From Sinorhizobium meliloti (GTDB lineage Bacteria > Pseudomonadota > Alphaproteobacteria > Rhizobiales > Rhizobiaceae), in NCBI RefSeq assembly GCF_035610345.1, contig NZ_CP141213.1, positions 434,001 to 498,000 on the forward strand: a stretch of DNA of 64,000 bases, written 5' to 3'. A program made the position numbers and the translations under genes. The notes under the pieces were generated by a model that was not told the origin of the DNA, searched no databases, and saw only the letters and a list, made by a program, of their open reading frames with translations. Shown here one piece after another: positions 24,431-32,693 of this stretch (position 1 is the stretch's first letter; each line of letters opens with the position of its first letter).

Positions 24431-26074
24431 TCAGACGGCCTGGCGGATGCGGCTCTCGATCAGGAGGCCGCTGCCGTCGAGGATCGGGTGGGCAACCGAG
24501 GCGACATGGGCGTTGATCCGCTTCAGGTCGCGCAGCATGTCCAGATGCAGCGAACTCGTCTGCATGCTGTCCAGCCTCCCTTCGCGCAGGCGCTGCAGGT
24601 GGCATTCCGCCGATTGCTTCTCGAGCCGGCGCACCTCCTCCTTCACCTCCACGAGACGGCGTGCCAGCTCAGCGTCGCCGGTCGCGAAGACAGCCTGGGC
24701 CATGCGCAGGTTGTCGAGCGTGATCGCGAAGAGCCTTGCGAGTTCCCCCTGGCCGTCCTCGGAAAAGCGCAGGCCGAGGCTGATCTTCTTTGCGATCTCG
24801 GGATGCAGCCCCTTCTCGATGATATCGCCGATATGTTCGAGGTTGATGGCATAGTCGACGATATGCCGGGCCCGGCGGTGATCGTCTTCCGTCATATCGT
24901 CCTTGCCCACCCTCGACACGTAGAGCTTGATCTCATGCTGGATCCGGTCCACCCGCCCTTCGAGCATGCTGATATCCGCAAGCATCGAGAGGTCGTTCGT
25001 CTTGAGCGCGTCCAGGGCCCGCACCAGCATGCTCTCGATCAGGTCGCCCACCGCCATGACCTCGCGACCGGCACCGGCAAGTGCGGCGACGGGTCTCGCG
25101 AGGGCCTTCATGTCCAGGTAGCGTGGTCCGTTGTCGCTCTCCGCCTCCTGCGGGATGAGGCCGGCCGTCAGCCGATAAAGGAGAGGCGACACTGGAAAGG
25201 CGATCAGCGCCACGGCCAGGTTGAACAGAAGATGGGCATCGACGGCGAGCTTTTGCGGCGAAAGCCCTGCCAACTCCATGAATTCCGCACAATAGCCGGC
25301 CAGCGGCAGGGCGATGGCGCAGCCGGTTGCCCTGACGATGAGGTTGCCGATCGTTACGCGCCGCGCGCCTGCGGAAGCGCCGAGCGTCGCAAGCACCGGC
25401 GGCACGGCCCCGCCGAGGTTGGCACCGAGGACAAGAACGACGACGAGCGCGGTCGAGATGCCGCCCGCGGAGGCCAGCGACAGGATGAGCACCACGATGG
25501 CGAGACTGGAGGAGGCGAGAATGGCGAGTGCGGCGGCGAAGATCAAAGCCACCGGCCAGGCATTGTCGAGCATCGCCAGGAAGGCGCGGAGTGCCGGCGA
25601 CTGCAGAAGCGGATCGGTCGCCGCTGAGAGCAGATGCAATGACAACAGCATGAGGCCGATGCCGACGACGGCGCTGCCGGCGCCGTTGCGCGCGCCGGAC
25701 CGCGCTCGGGCGAGGGCAACCCCGGCGAGAATGAGCAGCGGCGACAGCCAGCCGAGACCGAGCGCCACGATCCACGCCGTGGCGGCCGTCCCGACATTGG
25801 CGCCCAGCAACACGAGCTGTGCCATCGCCGGCGCAATCAGGTCCTTTTCCACGAAAGAGGCGACCATGAGTGCGGTCGCAGTCGAACTCTGAAGGGCCAC
25901 TGTGGCGACGAATCCTGCAGCGAACGAACGCAGCCCGCCGCGCGTGCCGGCGGCGAGGCCGGTCCTCAGCCGCGCGCCCCAGGCCCGCGACATGCCGTCC
26001 TTGACCTGTGCCAGTCCGTAGAGCAGCAGCGCGACCGCGCCGAAGAGATTGATGCCGACAATGGCCGATTCCAT
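24431..26074 (-). CDS. Na/Pi-cotransporter family protein with PhoU-like domain
   Basis: A 547-residue inner-membrane protein of the NptA/YjbB type. Two inverted membrane repeats carry the QSSTATA motif (near residue 62) and a second, weaker ASSSLAIVVL repeat (near 187), with about eight to nine membrane segments before residue 310. The C-terminal 200 residues are a helical PhoU-like domain. E. coli YjbB can release phosphate, so outward movement is as likely as uptake. It is the last gene of the leftward operon of phosphatases, which suggests it deals with phosphate freed in the cytoplasm. Direction and ion are not readable from sequence. Confidence 0.88.
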   Translation of the reverse strand: MESAIVGINLFGAVALLLYGLAQVKDGMSRAWGARLRTGLAAGTRGGLRSFAAGFVATVALQSSTATALMVASFVEKDLIAPAMAQLVLLGANVGTAATAWIVALGLGWLSPLLILAGVALARARSGARNGAGSAVVGIGLMLLSLHLLSAATDPLLQSPALRAFLAMLDNAWPVALIFAAALAILASSSLAIVVLILSLASAGGISTALVVVLVLGANLGGAVPPVLATLGASAGARRVTIGNLIVRATGCAIALPLAGYCAEFMELAGLSPQKLAVDAHLLFNLAVALIAFPVSPLLYRLTAGLIPQEAESDNGPRYLDMKALARPVAALAGAGREVMAVGDLIESMLVRALDALKTNDLSMLADISMLEGRVDRIQHEIKLYVSRVGKDDMTEDDHRRARHIVDYAINLEHIGDIIEKGLHPEIAKKISLGLRFSEDGQGELARLFAITLDNLRMAQAVFATGDAELARRLVEVKEEVRRLEKQSAECHLQRLREGRLDSMQTSSLHLDMLRDLKRINAHVASVAHPILDGSGLLIESRIRQAV

Positions 26075-26153
26075 GAGCCCACCCTAACCTGCCTGCCAAC
26101 GGGTTGACGCGACGGTGCCCTCTCTTCCAGCGCCGCATAGGCCATCCGACCAC

Positions 26154-27875
26154 TCACGCCGGAGCGTCTTGCTGCACGGGATTCGACGCAACGACGATCT
26201 GCGTCTCGCCATTTTCCGCGCGGTCCAGAAACAGACTCAACGCTCCAAGGAATATGGCCAGAAAGCCTTTCACCGAACTGTCGTGTCGGCTCCTCGCCTC
26301 GCATCCGAACCTTTCGGCGAGAAAGCGATAGACGGGCAGCCGCGATTTTTCGATATGCGGCAAAGCGAGCGATGCCCCCTGCCGAAGGCAGTACCAATCG
26401 GCGACGAGCTCGATCATCGGCAGGCTTCTCAGCTCGGCGATGTCGATCGCCGAAGCGTGCACCAAAGCGGACAGAATCGGAGCGCCGCCGGCGCTCTCTT
26501 CGGTGAAGAGACACGCGATCTCCTCGAGCGTGACGTCTGCCACGCGCTCGACGACTGCCGGCGGCCATTCCTCGGGAAAATAGCGGTGGCTCACCAGTGC
26601 CCGCTTGTGTGCCCTGAGAAAGGCTCCGTAAGTGGAGCTTGAAAAGGCGGCCTCCGGCTCTTCGCCGAGCAGCGCGACTTCTCGTTCATAGGCGCTGCGG
26701 AGCCGCTGGTCGGCAGGCAGTCCGGACAGCTCAACCGTCTCCATGACGACGCTCCCCTCTCCCGGATGCGCGATCTTGAAGGCCGGCGGAAAGGCTACGA
26801 GCGACGGGACCGCAATATTGGTGAGCGACCGGTCGCCGTTGCCGCGGCGCGTGACGCCCTCCACATGAAGGTGCCCGCTGAAATGGAGCGACAGTCCGGC
26901 CGCAAGCAGCGCCCGCTCGACATCCTTTCGGGGTGTGCGCCTGGCGATGTTGGTCTCGCCGAACAGCGCTGCCTCGGCGCCGGTCGCGCCATCGAAAGGG
27001 TCGAGCACCGGATAGTGCGAAAATGCAAGCAGAGTCTTCCCGAGCCTCCGTGCCCGTGCGCAGACGTCGGCGATCCAAGAGACGACAAAAGGCTTGCAGC
27101 GGATCATCGCATTCCAGCCGCCCGAGGTGCTGTCTATGAAAGCCGCTTCCTCACCCCATTCAAACGTCCCGTTCACGGGTTCGAAGACATTGGCATCGAT
27201 CATCAGCAGCCAGAGGCCGGGCTCGGGTTCGACCAGATAGGACGCGTCCATCAACTCGTAGCGATTGCTGCCGTCCGGTGAGGCCACCCCGTATCGGCGG
27301 TCTTCGACCGCATCGGAGGTGCCGAACGGGGTCTCCCAATGGAGATATTCGGGCCTGCGGAAATAGCCGAAGGCCGCCATCGGATCGAGGCCCGCCGGAT
27401 AGCCTTCGCAATACATCCGGTCACTGACGGTGACGCCGCTGCCCGCGCCGTTCGCATCGCTGGTGACGAGAATGCCCCGGCCGTCGCGGCCGAGGAATTG
27501 TTTTGTGTGATGCCTGCCCCGCGGCCCGAAGATGTCGTGATTGCCGGGAAGCGCATAGAACGAGATGTCGAACGCATCGGCGTGCTCATGGAGAATGTCC
27601 CGCAGAGCGCTCGTGGTCGCGCGTTGGCCGTCGTCCGTATAGTCCCCGAGCAGCACGACGTGACGGATGCCGCGCCGGCGTACCTCGGCAAGGGCCGCCA
27701 GAAACGCTTCCGCGCTTTCATTGAAGACGCGTGTGGATTGCCGGGTGTCCGCCCAGCTGCGCATGGTGATTTCCCGACCCTCGACGGCCACTCTCGCAAA
27801 GCCGAAATCCGTTTCGACATCGTGGAAATGGGCATCGGCTATTACGGCGACGGCCGGCAGGGTACGCTTCAGCAT
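26154..27875 (-). CDS. Calcineurin-type metallophosphoesterase
   Basis: A 573-residue cytoplasmic phosphoesterase with all the dimetal motifs: DAHFHD (near 14), GDYTDDG (near 77), GNHDIFG (near 109), SHYP (near 285) and GHLHVEG (near 335). The C-terminal 200 residues are helical and unknown. Length and lack of signal peptide separate it from secreted purple-type phosphatases. Its ATG, after AAGGAGAGGCC, overlaps the end of the phosphatase gene before it by 7 bp. Substrate unknown; a phosphodiester or phosphomonoester related to the import system is the likely target. Confidence 0.88.
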   Translation of the reverse strand: MLKRTLPAVAVIADAHFHDVETDFGFARVAVEGREITMRSWADTRQSTRVFNESAEAFLAALAEVRRRGIRHVVLLGDYTDDGQRATTSALRDILHEHADAFDISFYALPGNHDIFGPRGRHHTKQFLGRDGRGILVTSDANGAGSGVTVSDRMYCEGYPAGLDPMAAFGYFRRPEYLHWETPFGTSDAVEDRRYGVASPDGSNRYELMDASYLVEPEPGLWLLMIDANVFEPVNGTFEWGEEAAFIDSTSGGWNAMIRCKPFVVSWIADVCARARRLGKTLLAFSHYPVLDPFDGATGAEAALFGETNIARRTPRKDVERALLAAGLSLHFSGHLHVEGVTRRGNGDRSLTNIAVPSLVAFPPAFKIAHPGEGSVVMETVELSGLPADQRLRSAYEREVALLGEEPEAAFSSSTYGAFLRAHKRALVSHRYFPEEWPPAVVERVADVTLEEIACLFTEESAGGAPILSALVHASAIDIAELRSLPMIELVADWYCLRQGASLALPHIEKSRLPVYRFLAERFGCEARSRHDSSVKGFLAIFLGALSLFLDRAENGETQIVVASNPVQQDAPA

Positions 27876-28486
27876 GGCCTCTCCTTCTGCCGTTCGCGCT
27901 CGATCATGTCGATCCAGGCGGAGGCCCTCCTTGCTGCCTCGTAGAGCATCGGCTTCGGCGTCTCGAACCATTCATCCGGCATCAATTGCCTGCGCGTGCG
28001 GATCGCCGCCACGGCATCTTCAAGCGTCGGGTAAAGGTTCGGTTGCTGCTTGTGGAGGAAAAGCGCGACGAGCGAGACGGAACGGCTTCGTCCGCCGCGG
28101 CAGTTGACGAGAATGTTTCCGCCGTCCCGGAACGGATAGGTGGGCCGCTTCGGCATCGACTGGCGAAGCGCACCGTCGAGGATGTAATAGGCTCCCAGCA
28201 TCATGGTTTCGGGGCTGCCCTCGTCATCGATCATGCCGATCTTGTAGTAGCGTATTGCCGCGAAGCCGGACGCCCTGCGCTCGCCATCTGCCTCGTCGGA
28301 AGGCCCCTCGACATAGTTGATGTCGAGGTTGATGGCACAATTGACGACGGCCGTGATGCCGTTTTGTCGCAGAAGCCCCAGATCGCGCGCGCCTTCGCTG
28401 CCGCCGATGTAGAGAGCGGAGCCGTGCGGCCCCAGTCCCTCGGCAATCAGGCTGATAGCCGGTCGGGTATGGACAGGTGCATCCAT
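27869..28486 (-). CDS. Dual-specificity/tyrosine phosphatase-like protein, copy 2
   Basis: A 205-residue paralogue of 15942-16562 with the same CX5R loop NCRGGRSRSV (Cys129, Arg135) and the same VVNCAINLDINYV, RYYKIGMIDDEGSPET and AYYIL blocks. AGAGGAGACTGC precedes the ATG at 28486; longer in-frame readings run into the upstream gene and are not supported by the paralogue, which has nearly the same length. It is the second gene of the operon, after an inositol-monophosphatase-family gene, in the reverse order to copy 1's neighbours only by the presence of other genes: in both operons the monophosphatase gene comes directly before the dual-specificity-type gene. Confidence 0.82.
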   Translation of the reverse strand: MDAPVHTRPAISLIAEGLGPHGSALYIGGSEGARDLGLLRQNGITAVVNCAINLDINYVEGPSDEADGERRASGFAAIRYYKIGMIDDEGSPETMMLGAYYILDGALRQSMPKRPTYPFRDGGNILVNCRGGRSRSVSLVALFLHKQQPNLYPTLEDAVAAIRTRRQLMPDEWFETPKPMLYEAARRASAWIDMIERERQKERPC

Positions 28487-28553
28487 GCAGTCTCCTCTTC
28501 GCGGCCACGCCGCGTCAGCCTCCAATACGCCAATCGGCCGGTCCGCGCGCTGC

Positions 28554-29393
28554 TCAGGCCGGAGCCGTCTGCCGGTCCGTCGGCATCGCATATGCGGCCA
28601 GGGGTATGTTCGAGGCGCGGCTCGTGTCCGATGCGAGGCCGGGCGCCACGGCAAGAGCCGGGCCACCGGCATCCAGGCTGCCGATCTCGAGGTATGGGCA
28701 GACGACTCCGCCCGCCTCGCTCACGAGCAGAAGGCCGGCAAGGCAATCCCAGGAATTCATGTGCAGTTCAATATAGCCGTCCGAGCGGCCATCAGCGACG
28801 TAAGCGAGCGCCAATGCGCCGGAACCGGCGCGGCGAACATTGGCGCCCATCCCGAGCAGCGCTTCCATGACGCCGAGATAGGCCGTGTTCGGGACGCGCA
28901 TCGACCAACCCATTTCCAGCGACGCAGCGTCGAAGCGGGCGGTTTGGGCGACCCGGATGGGAACGCCGTTCCGCGTCGCGCCCGCCCCTCGGCGCGCGAA
29001 GTAGAGCTCGTCCAGCGCCGGATTGTAGATCGCGGCGATCTCGGTCGCCCCGTTTTGGACAAAGGCGATCGAGATGCAGAAATGCGGGATGCCCCGCGCG
29101 AAATTCGCGGTGCCGTCGATGGGATCGACCACCCAGACCCGGTCGCTTATCGCTCCCCCGCCCTCTTCGCCAAAGAAGCTGTCGCCCGGAAAATGCGCGG
29201 CAAGCGCGTGGCGGATATAGGCCTCGGAGGCGGCATCCACTTCGGTCAGGAAGTCCTGAGGCCCTTTCATCGAAACGTTCTGCCTGGCCTCGCCATGAAA
29301 CCCTTTGAGGGTCAATGCGCCGGCTGAGCGAATGATCTCGCGACAAAGTTCTGCACGACTATCGAGGTCATCGGAATAGGGCTGTCGACTCAC
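28554..29393 (-). CDS. Inositol-monophosphatase-family phosphatase, copy 2
   Basis: A 279-residue Mg-dependent phosphatase with GEEGGG, VVDPIDGTANFARG and NSWDCLAGLLLVSEAGG motifs, paralogous to 16623-17507. I place the start at a GTG at 29393 (VSRQPYSDDL) because GGAAG lies five bases upstream and because longer in-frame GTG starts at 29417 and 29435 would fall inside the predicted promoter. It is the first gene of the four-gene phosphatase and phosphate-transport operon. Substrate class as for copy 1; two copies under one regulator suggest two successive dephosphorylations or two related substrates. Confidence 0.82.
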   Translation of the reverse strand: MSRQPYSDDLDSRAELCREIIRSAGALTLKGFHGEARQNVSMKGPQDFLTEVDAASEAYIRHALAAHFPGDSFFGEEGGGAISDRVWVVDPIDGTANFARGIPHFCISIAFVQNGATEIAAIYNPALDELYFARRGAGATRNGVPIRVAQTARFDAASLEMGWSMRVPNTAYLGVMEALLGMGANVRRAGSGALALAYVADGRSDGYIELHMNSWDCLAGLLLVSEAGGVVCPYLEIGSLDAGGPALAVAPGLASDTSRASNIPLAAYAMPTDRQTAPA

Positions 29394-29412
29394 CGGCGCT
29401 TCCACTTCATTG

Positions 29413-29443
29413 CACACGCGCGCAATATTGCACACGTGTTCAT
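29413..29443. promoter_or_regulatory. LacI-type operator candidates, sites 3 and 4
   Basis: GCACACGTGTTCAT (29430-29443) is identical to site 2. A second copy starts 18 bp away: ATTGCACACG is repeated at 29410-29419 and 29428-29437, and the first continues as CGCGCAAT to form a rough palindrome. Both lie in the promoter of the phosphatase operon. Confidence 0.65.
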
Positions 29444-29452
29444 CGCATTCAA
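29424..29452 (-). promoter_or_regulatory. Predicted promoter of the second phosphatase operon
   Basis: On the minus strand TTGAAT (29447-29452) and AATATT (29424-29429) are 17 bp apart, each 4/6 to consensus. The operator candidate at 29430-29443 fills that spacer, a classic repression position. Confidence 0.5.
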
Positions 29453-29790
29453 GCCCGATCGGCCAAAGTTCGCGCTCAGGATCTCGGCCTGCCTTTTTGC
29501 GGACCTACTGGACCCAACAACGCCATTACCGACGTGGAAGGCGGGGCCGTAGGCTTCCGGACCACATAGCCTGCATCCCCGAAGCAATCAGCAGCTCACG
29601 CAACGGATCATTGTTGGACGTTTTCCCGCAAAGCAAGCTCTGTTCCAAGTCCGACTAGAATGGTGCCGCCAGCGCGGGAGACGGGGCTAATTTTGCGGCA
29701 TATTTGTAAATTTAAATTTGCAAATCCTTGCAATACATGTAGAAAATACGGCACGTAAGATAACAACAATCGGATTTGCAGCGTCTCCCC
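29453..29790. other. Intergenic region with near-perfect 24-bp palindrome at 29702-29725
   Basis: This 338-bp gap separates the divergent phosphatase operon and the DUF1537 kinase gene. I see no gene in it. Around 29690-29765 it becomes AT-rich and holds a palindrome, ATTTG at 29702 through CAAAT at 29725 centred on AAATTTAAATTT, with one mismatched pair. It lies about 65 bp before the kinase start, where a GntR/FadR-type operator would be expected. Confidence 0.55.
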
Positions 29791-30822
29791 ATGCTTGTCA
29801 TTCTCGCCGATGATCTGACGGGTGCCCTCGATTCAGCGGCCCCGTTTGCGGGCCGCGGCCTTCATACGGAAGTCGCTCTCGCCCTGAACTCCGTGAATGC
29901 TGCACTGGCGGACGGACCGGACATCCTCGTCGTCAACGTGAAGTCGCGCGAGGTTTCCCCGGATGAGGCGCGCCAGGCAACATCTGACGTCCTGAAGCAC
30001 GTCCCCGAAGATGCGCGGATTTTCAAGAAGGTCGACTCGCGACTGAAGGGCAATATCGAGGCCGAACTCGACGCTACTCCTTTTTCGCGCGCCCTTGTCG
30101 CGCCGGCCATCCCCGATTTCGGCCGTATCGTGGTCGGCGGCCAGGTCCGGGGGTTCGGTGTGGAGGCGCCTATCCCGGTCGCCCAAAGGCTCGGCCGGCA
30201 TGCGGCTCGGGCATTGGTCCCCGATACCATGTCGCGCAAGGACATGCTCGCCGCATTGGCAACCGCCGAGACGGCCGGCTGCGATCTCATGATCGGTGCG
30301 AGAGGTCTTGCCGATGCACTTGCCCACCGGATGACGGATAGCGAAACGCTGCCGCTGATCCCGCTGCCCCGCAAGCCGATATTGATCGTCGTCGGATCGC
30401 GCGACCCGATCACCGTCGAGCAGGTCGACGTGCTGCGCGATAACCGCCCCGCCGAGTATATCCCGGCGGTCGGAGGCAGGGTGCTGAAGCCTGGCACCCC
30501 GGCAACCGGGCCGGTGACGATCATTCAGGCGGTCGAAGGCGAGACGCCGCTCAGCCCGGCCGAGGTCTCCGCCAACTTGGCCGACAGCGTCGTTCCGGCG
30601 TTCACCGGCGCGGCCACGACCCTGCTTCTTACCGGTGGCGCAACGGCCGAGGCCGTGCTGGCAAGAATGGGCGTTTCCCGTTTCCGCCTCCTCGGCGAAT
30701 GCATGCCCGGAATGGCGCTGGCCTTCGCCGACGGCCGCTATATCATCACCAAGTCCGGCGGCTTCGGCGGGCCGGATACGCTGAGCCACATCGCAAGGCA
30801 AATCACGGGGGAGGCGAGATAG
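29791..30822 (+). CDS. Four-carbon acid sugar kinase family protein (DUF1537)
   Basis: A 343-residue ATP-dependent kinase of the DUF1537 family. The N-terminus MLVILADDLTGALDSAAPF is the family start, FKKVDSRLKGNIEAEL follows near residue 90, and the nucleotide-binding GGATAEAVL and KSGGFGGPDTL motifs are near the end. Known members phosphorylate threonate, erythronate or related acids. It is shorter than the usual 400-plus residues, with the middle linker reduced. No good ribosome site is visible before the ATG at 29791. The FadR-type regulator gene follows after 3 bp, and a PdxA2-type gene lies nearby, the known kinase-PdxA2 pairing. Confidence 0.85.
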   Translation: MLVILADDLTGALDSAAPFAGRGLHTEVALALNSVNAALADGPDILVVNVKSREVSPDEARQATSDVLKHVPEDARIFKKVDSRLKGNIEAELDATPFSRALVAPAIPDFGRIVVGGQVRGFGVEAPIPVAQRLGRHAARALVPDTMSRKDMLAALATAETAGCDLMIGARGLADALAHRMTDSETLPLIPLPRKPILIVVGSRDPITVEQVDVLRDNRPAEYIPAVGGRVLKPGTPATGPVTIIQAVEGETPLSPAEVSANLADSVVPAFTGAATTLLLTGGATAEAVLARMGVSRFRLLGECMPGMALAFADGRYIITKSGGFGGPDTLSHIARQITGEAR

Positions 30823-30825
30823 ACG

Positions 30826-31527
30826 ATGGGACTGCAGGAAGGGACCCCCCGCAAGGGCCTGCCCGACATCGTGTTCGAAAGAATGCACCGCGCGATCAAG
30901 TCCGGCGCCTATAAGCCGGACGAGCGTCTGCCGACGGAGCACGAGCTGGCGACGGAGTTCGAGGTATCCCGGCCGATCGTCCGGGAGGCGCTGAAGCGCC
31001 TCAGGGACCAGGGGCTCATCTATTCCCGGCGTGGCGCGGGCAGTTTCGTGAGAGCCGTGGGCCTTCGCGAGCCGCTCGGTTTCGGCCAGCTCGAAAACGT
31101 CGCCGATCTCCTGAACTGCTATGAATTCCGGCTGACGCTGGAGCCTGCGGCTGCGGCCGCGGCAGCGCTCCGGCACGACGAGACGAGCCTCGCATCGATC
31201 CGCCGGGCACTCGAACTGCTGCGCGACGCCACCAACCGGCAGTCCCACCGGGAGGATGCCGACTTCCAGTTCCATCTTGCGATCGCCCGTGCTGCCCAGA
31301 ACAGCTACTTCTCGACGGCCATGGAGGCGCTGAAAGAGCACATCGCCGTGGGCATGAAGTTCCATGGCATCTCGGTGAAGCGAGAGGCCAGCGGCCTCTC
31401 CAGGGTTTTCGCCGAGCACGAGGCGATTGCCGATGCCATCGCCGCCGGCAGTGCGGAGGAGGCCCGCATGCTGATGCTGAAGCATCTGACCGGATCGCGC
31501 GACCGCCTGTTCCTGGCCTCACAGTAG
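30826..31527 (+). CDS. GntR-family (FadR subfamily) regulator
   Basis: A 233-residue regulator: winged helix (about 10-78; PTEHELATEFEVSRPIVREALKRL was read as its core, here given in parts: PTEHELATEF and RPIVREALKRL) and an FCD ligand domain (about 95-225) with the metal/acid-binding Asp and His pattern DADFQFHLAIA and later HEAIADAI. FCD domains bind small organic acids. GGGGGAGG precedes the ATG and the gene is 3 bp after the kinase gene, so it is co-expressed with it and probably controls the whole sugar-acid island, responding to a sugar acid or intermediate. Confidence 0.9.
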   Translation: MGLQEGTPRKGLPDIVFERMHRAIKSGAYKPDERLPTEHELATEFEVSRPIVREALKRLRDQGLIYSRRGAGSFVRAVGLREPLGFGQLENVADLLNCYEFRLTLEPAAAAAAALRHDETSLASIRRALELLRDATNRQSHREDADFQFHLAIARAAQNSYFSTAMEALKEHIAVGMKFHGISVKREASGLSRVFAEHEAIADAIAAGSAEEARMLMLKHLTGSRDRLFLASQ

Positions 31528-31586
31528 AGGCAGAACCGGCCGGGGAAGGCGAAGGGAAGGAAGCATCTCCCCAATCGCAACAGGCC

Positions 31587-32693
31587 TTAGAACGCCGCCC
31601 GATAGATCTCCAGCACATCCGCCTCCCTCATGTCGACCGGATTGTTGTCCATCAGCCGCCGGATCGCATGCGCATCGGCGGCAAAGCGCGGCAGGTCGGA
31701 CTCCTTCGCGCCATTGGCGGCCAGAGACATCTCTATTCCGAGGCTGGCGCAGAAACCTTTCGCGGCCGACAGCAGATCACGTTGCGAGAGATCTTTGCCA
31801 AGCCCCAGGGCATCCGCGACTTCCGCCGTCTTTGCCGCGACGGCCGGCTGGTTGAAGGCGAGCACATGCGGAAAGATGATCGCATTGGCGAGGCCGTGCG
31901 GCAGATGCAGCAGCGTGCCGAGCGGATAGGATATGGCGTGCCCGGCCGCCGTGTTGACGGGACCGAGGCATATGCCGCCGTAATAGGATGCCAGCATCAT
32001 CCCCTCGCGCGCTTCGGTATCTTCGCCGTCGCGCACGGCACGGGCGAGATATTTGCCGACGAGGTTGAACCCCATGCGGGCGAAGCCGTCGATCATCGTA
32101 TGGGCCTTGCGGTTGGTGAAGGCCTCGACGCAGTGGGCCATGGCATCCACGCCGGTCGCCGCGGTGACGGCAGGCGGCACGCTGTAGGTGAGTTGCGGAT
32201 CGAGCACGGCGAGATCGGCGATCATGTGCGGACTTTCGACCGCGATCTTGCTGCCCTTGCCCGGGTCGGTGATCAGCGAACGGATTCCGGCCTCAGAACC
32301 CGTGCCGGCGGTCGTCGCGACCTGCGCAAGACGCGTGTTGCGGCCGGCCACGCGATTGGGCCCGGCGACATCGGCGAGCGATTGCCCGGAGTCCCAGAGC
32401 GACGCGACCAGCTTGGCGACATCCATCACCGAGCCGCCGCCAAGACCCACGATCAGGTCCGGGCGAGCTTTCCGCGCGGCATCCAGCGCCGCCTCGAGTG
32501 TCGCGATATCCGGTTCGCCGGGGATCGCGTCGAATAAATCGACCTTGCCCGAGAGCTTCAGGCTGTCGGCAAATCCAGACGTGACCGGCGTCGCGATGAC
32601 CAGGGTGGAGCCGACCTGACCGGCCCAGGCGCCGACTTCCCCGATGCTTCCGGCGCCGACGACGAGTCGGCGCGGCTGATGGATCGTGATCAT
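31587..32693 (-). CDS. Iron-containing alcohol dehydrogenase
   Basis: A 368-residue group III alcohol dehydrogenase. NAD site [12 protein letters not shown] (near residue 83); metal ligands in [10 protein letters not shown] (near 185), [12 protein letters not shown] (near 245) and HLPHGLANA. The family oxidises a hydroxyl or reduces an aldehyde on many small substrates. It is third in a leftward set (sialidase-fold protein, PdxA2-type enzyme, this gene), its ATG overlapping the PdxA2 stop by 4 bp. In known DUF1537-PdxA2 pathways the dehydrogenase is of the hydroxyisobutyrate type; an iron enzyme here suggests a variant route. Confidence 0.92.
   Translation of the reverse strand: MITIHQPRRLVVGAGSIGEVGAWAGQVGSTLVIATPVTSGFADSLKLSGKVDLFDAIPGEPDIATLEAALDAARKARPDLIVGLGGGSVMDVAKLVASLWDSGQSLADVAGPNRVAGRNTRLAQVATTAGTGSEAGIRSLITDPGKGSKIAVESPHMIADLAVLDPQLTYSVPPAVTAATGVDAMAHCVEAFTNRKAHTMIDGFARMGFNLVGKYLARAVRDGEDTEAREGMMLASYYGGICLGPVNTAAGHAISYPLGTLLHLPHGLANAIIFPHVLAFNQPAVAAKTAEVADALGLGKDLSQRDLLSAAKGFCASLGIEMSLAANGAKESDLPRFAADAHAIRRLMDNNPVDMREADVLEIYRAAF

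Noticed and set aside
29394..29435. Earlier GTG starts at 29417 and 29435 for the second IMPase-family gene
   Set aside because: They lie inside the predicted -10/operator region and lack a ribosome site; the GTG at 29393 has GGAAG at good spacing.
29833..31485. A 550-codon minus-strand frame over the DUF1537 kinase and FadR-type genes
   Set aside because: It crosses two recognised genes on the other strand and has no recognisable domain.
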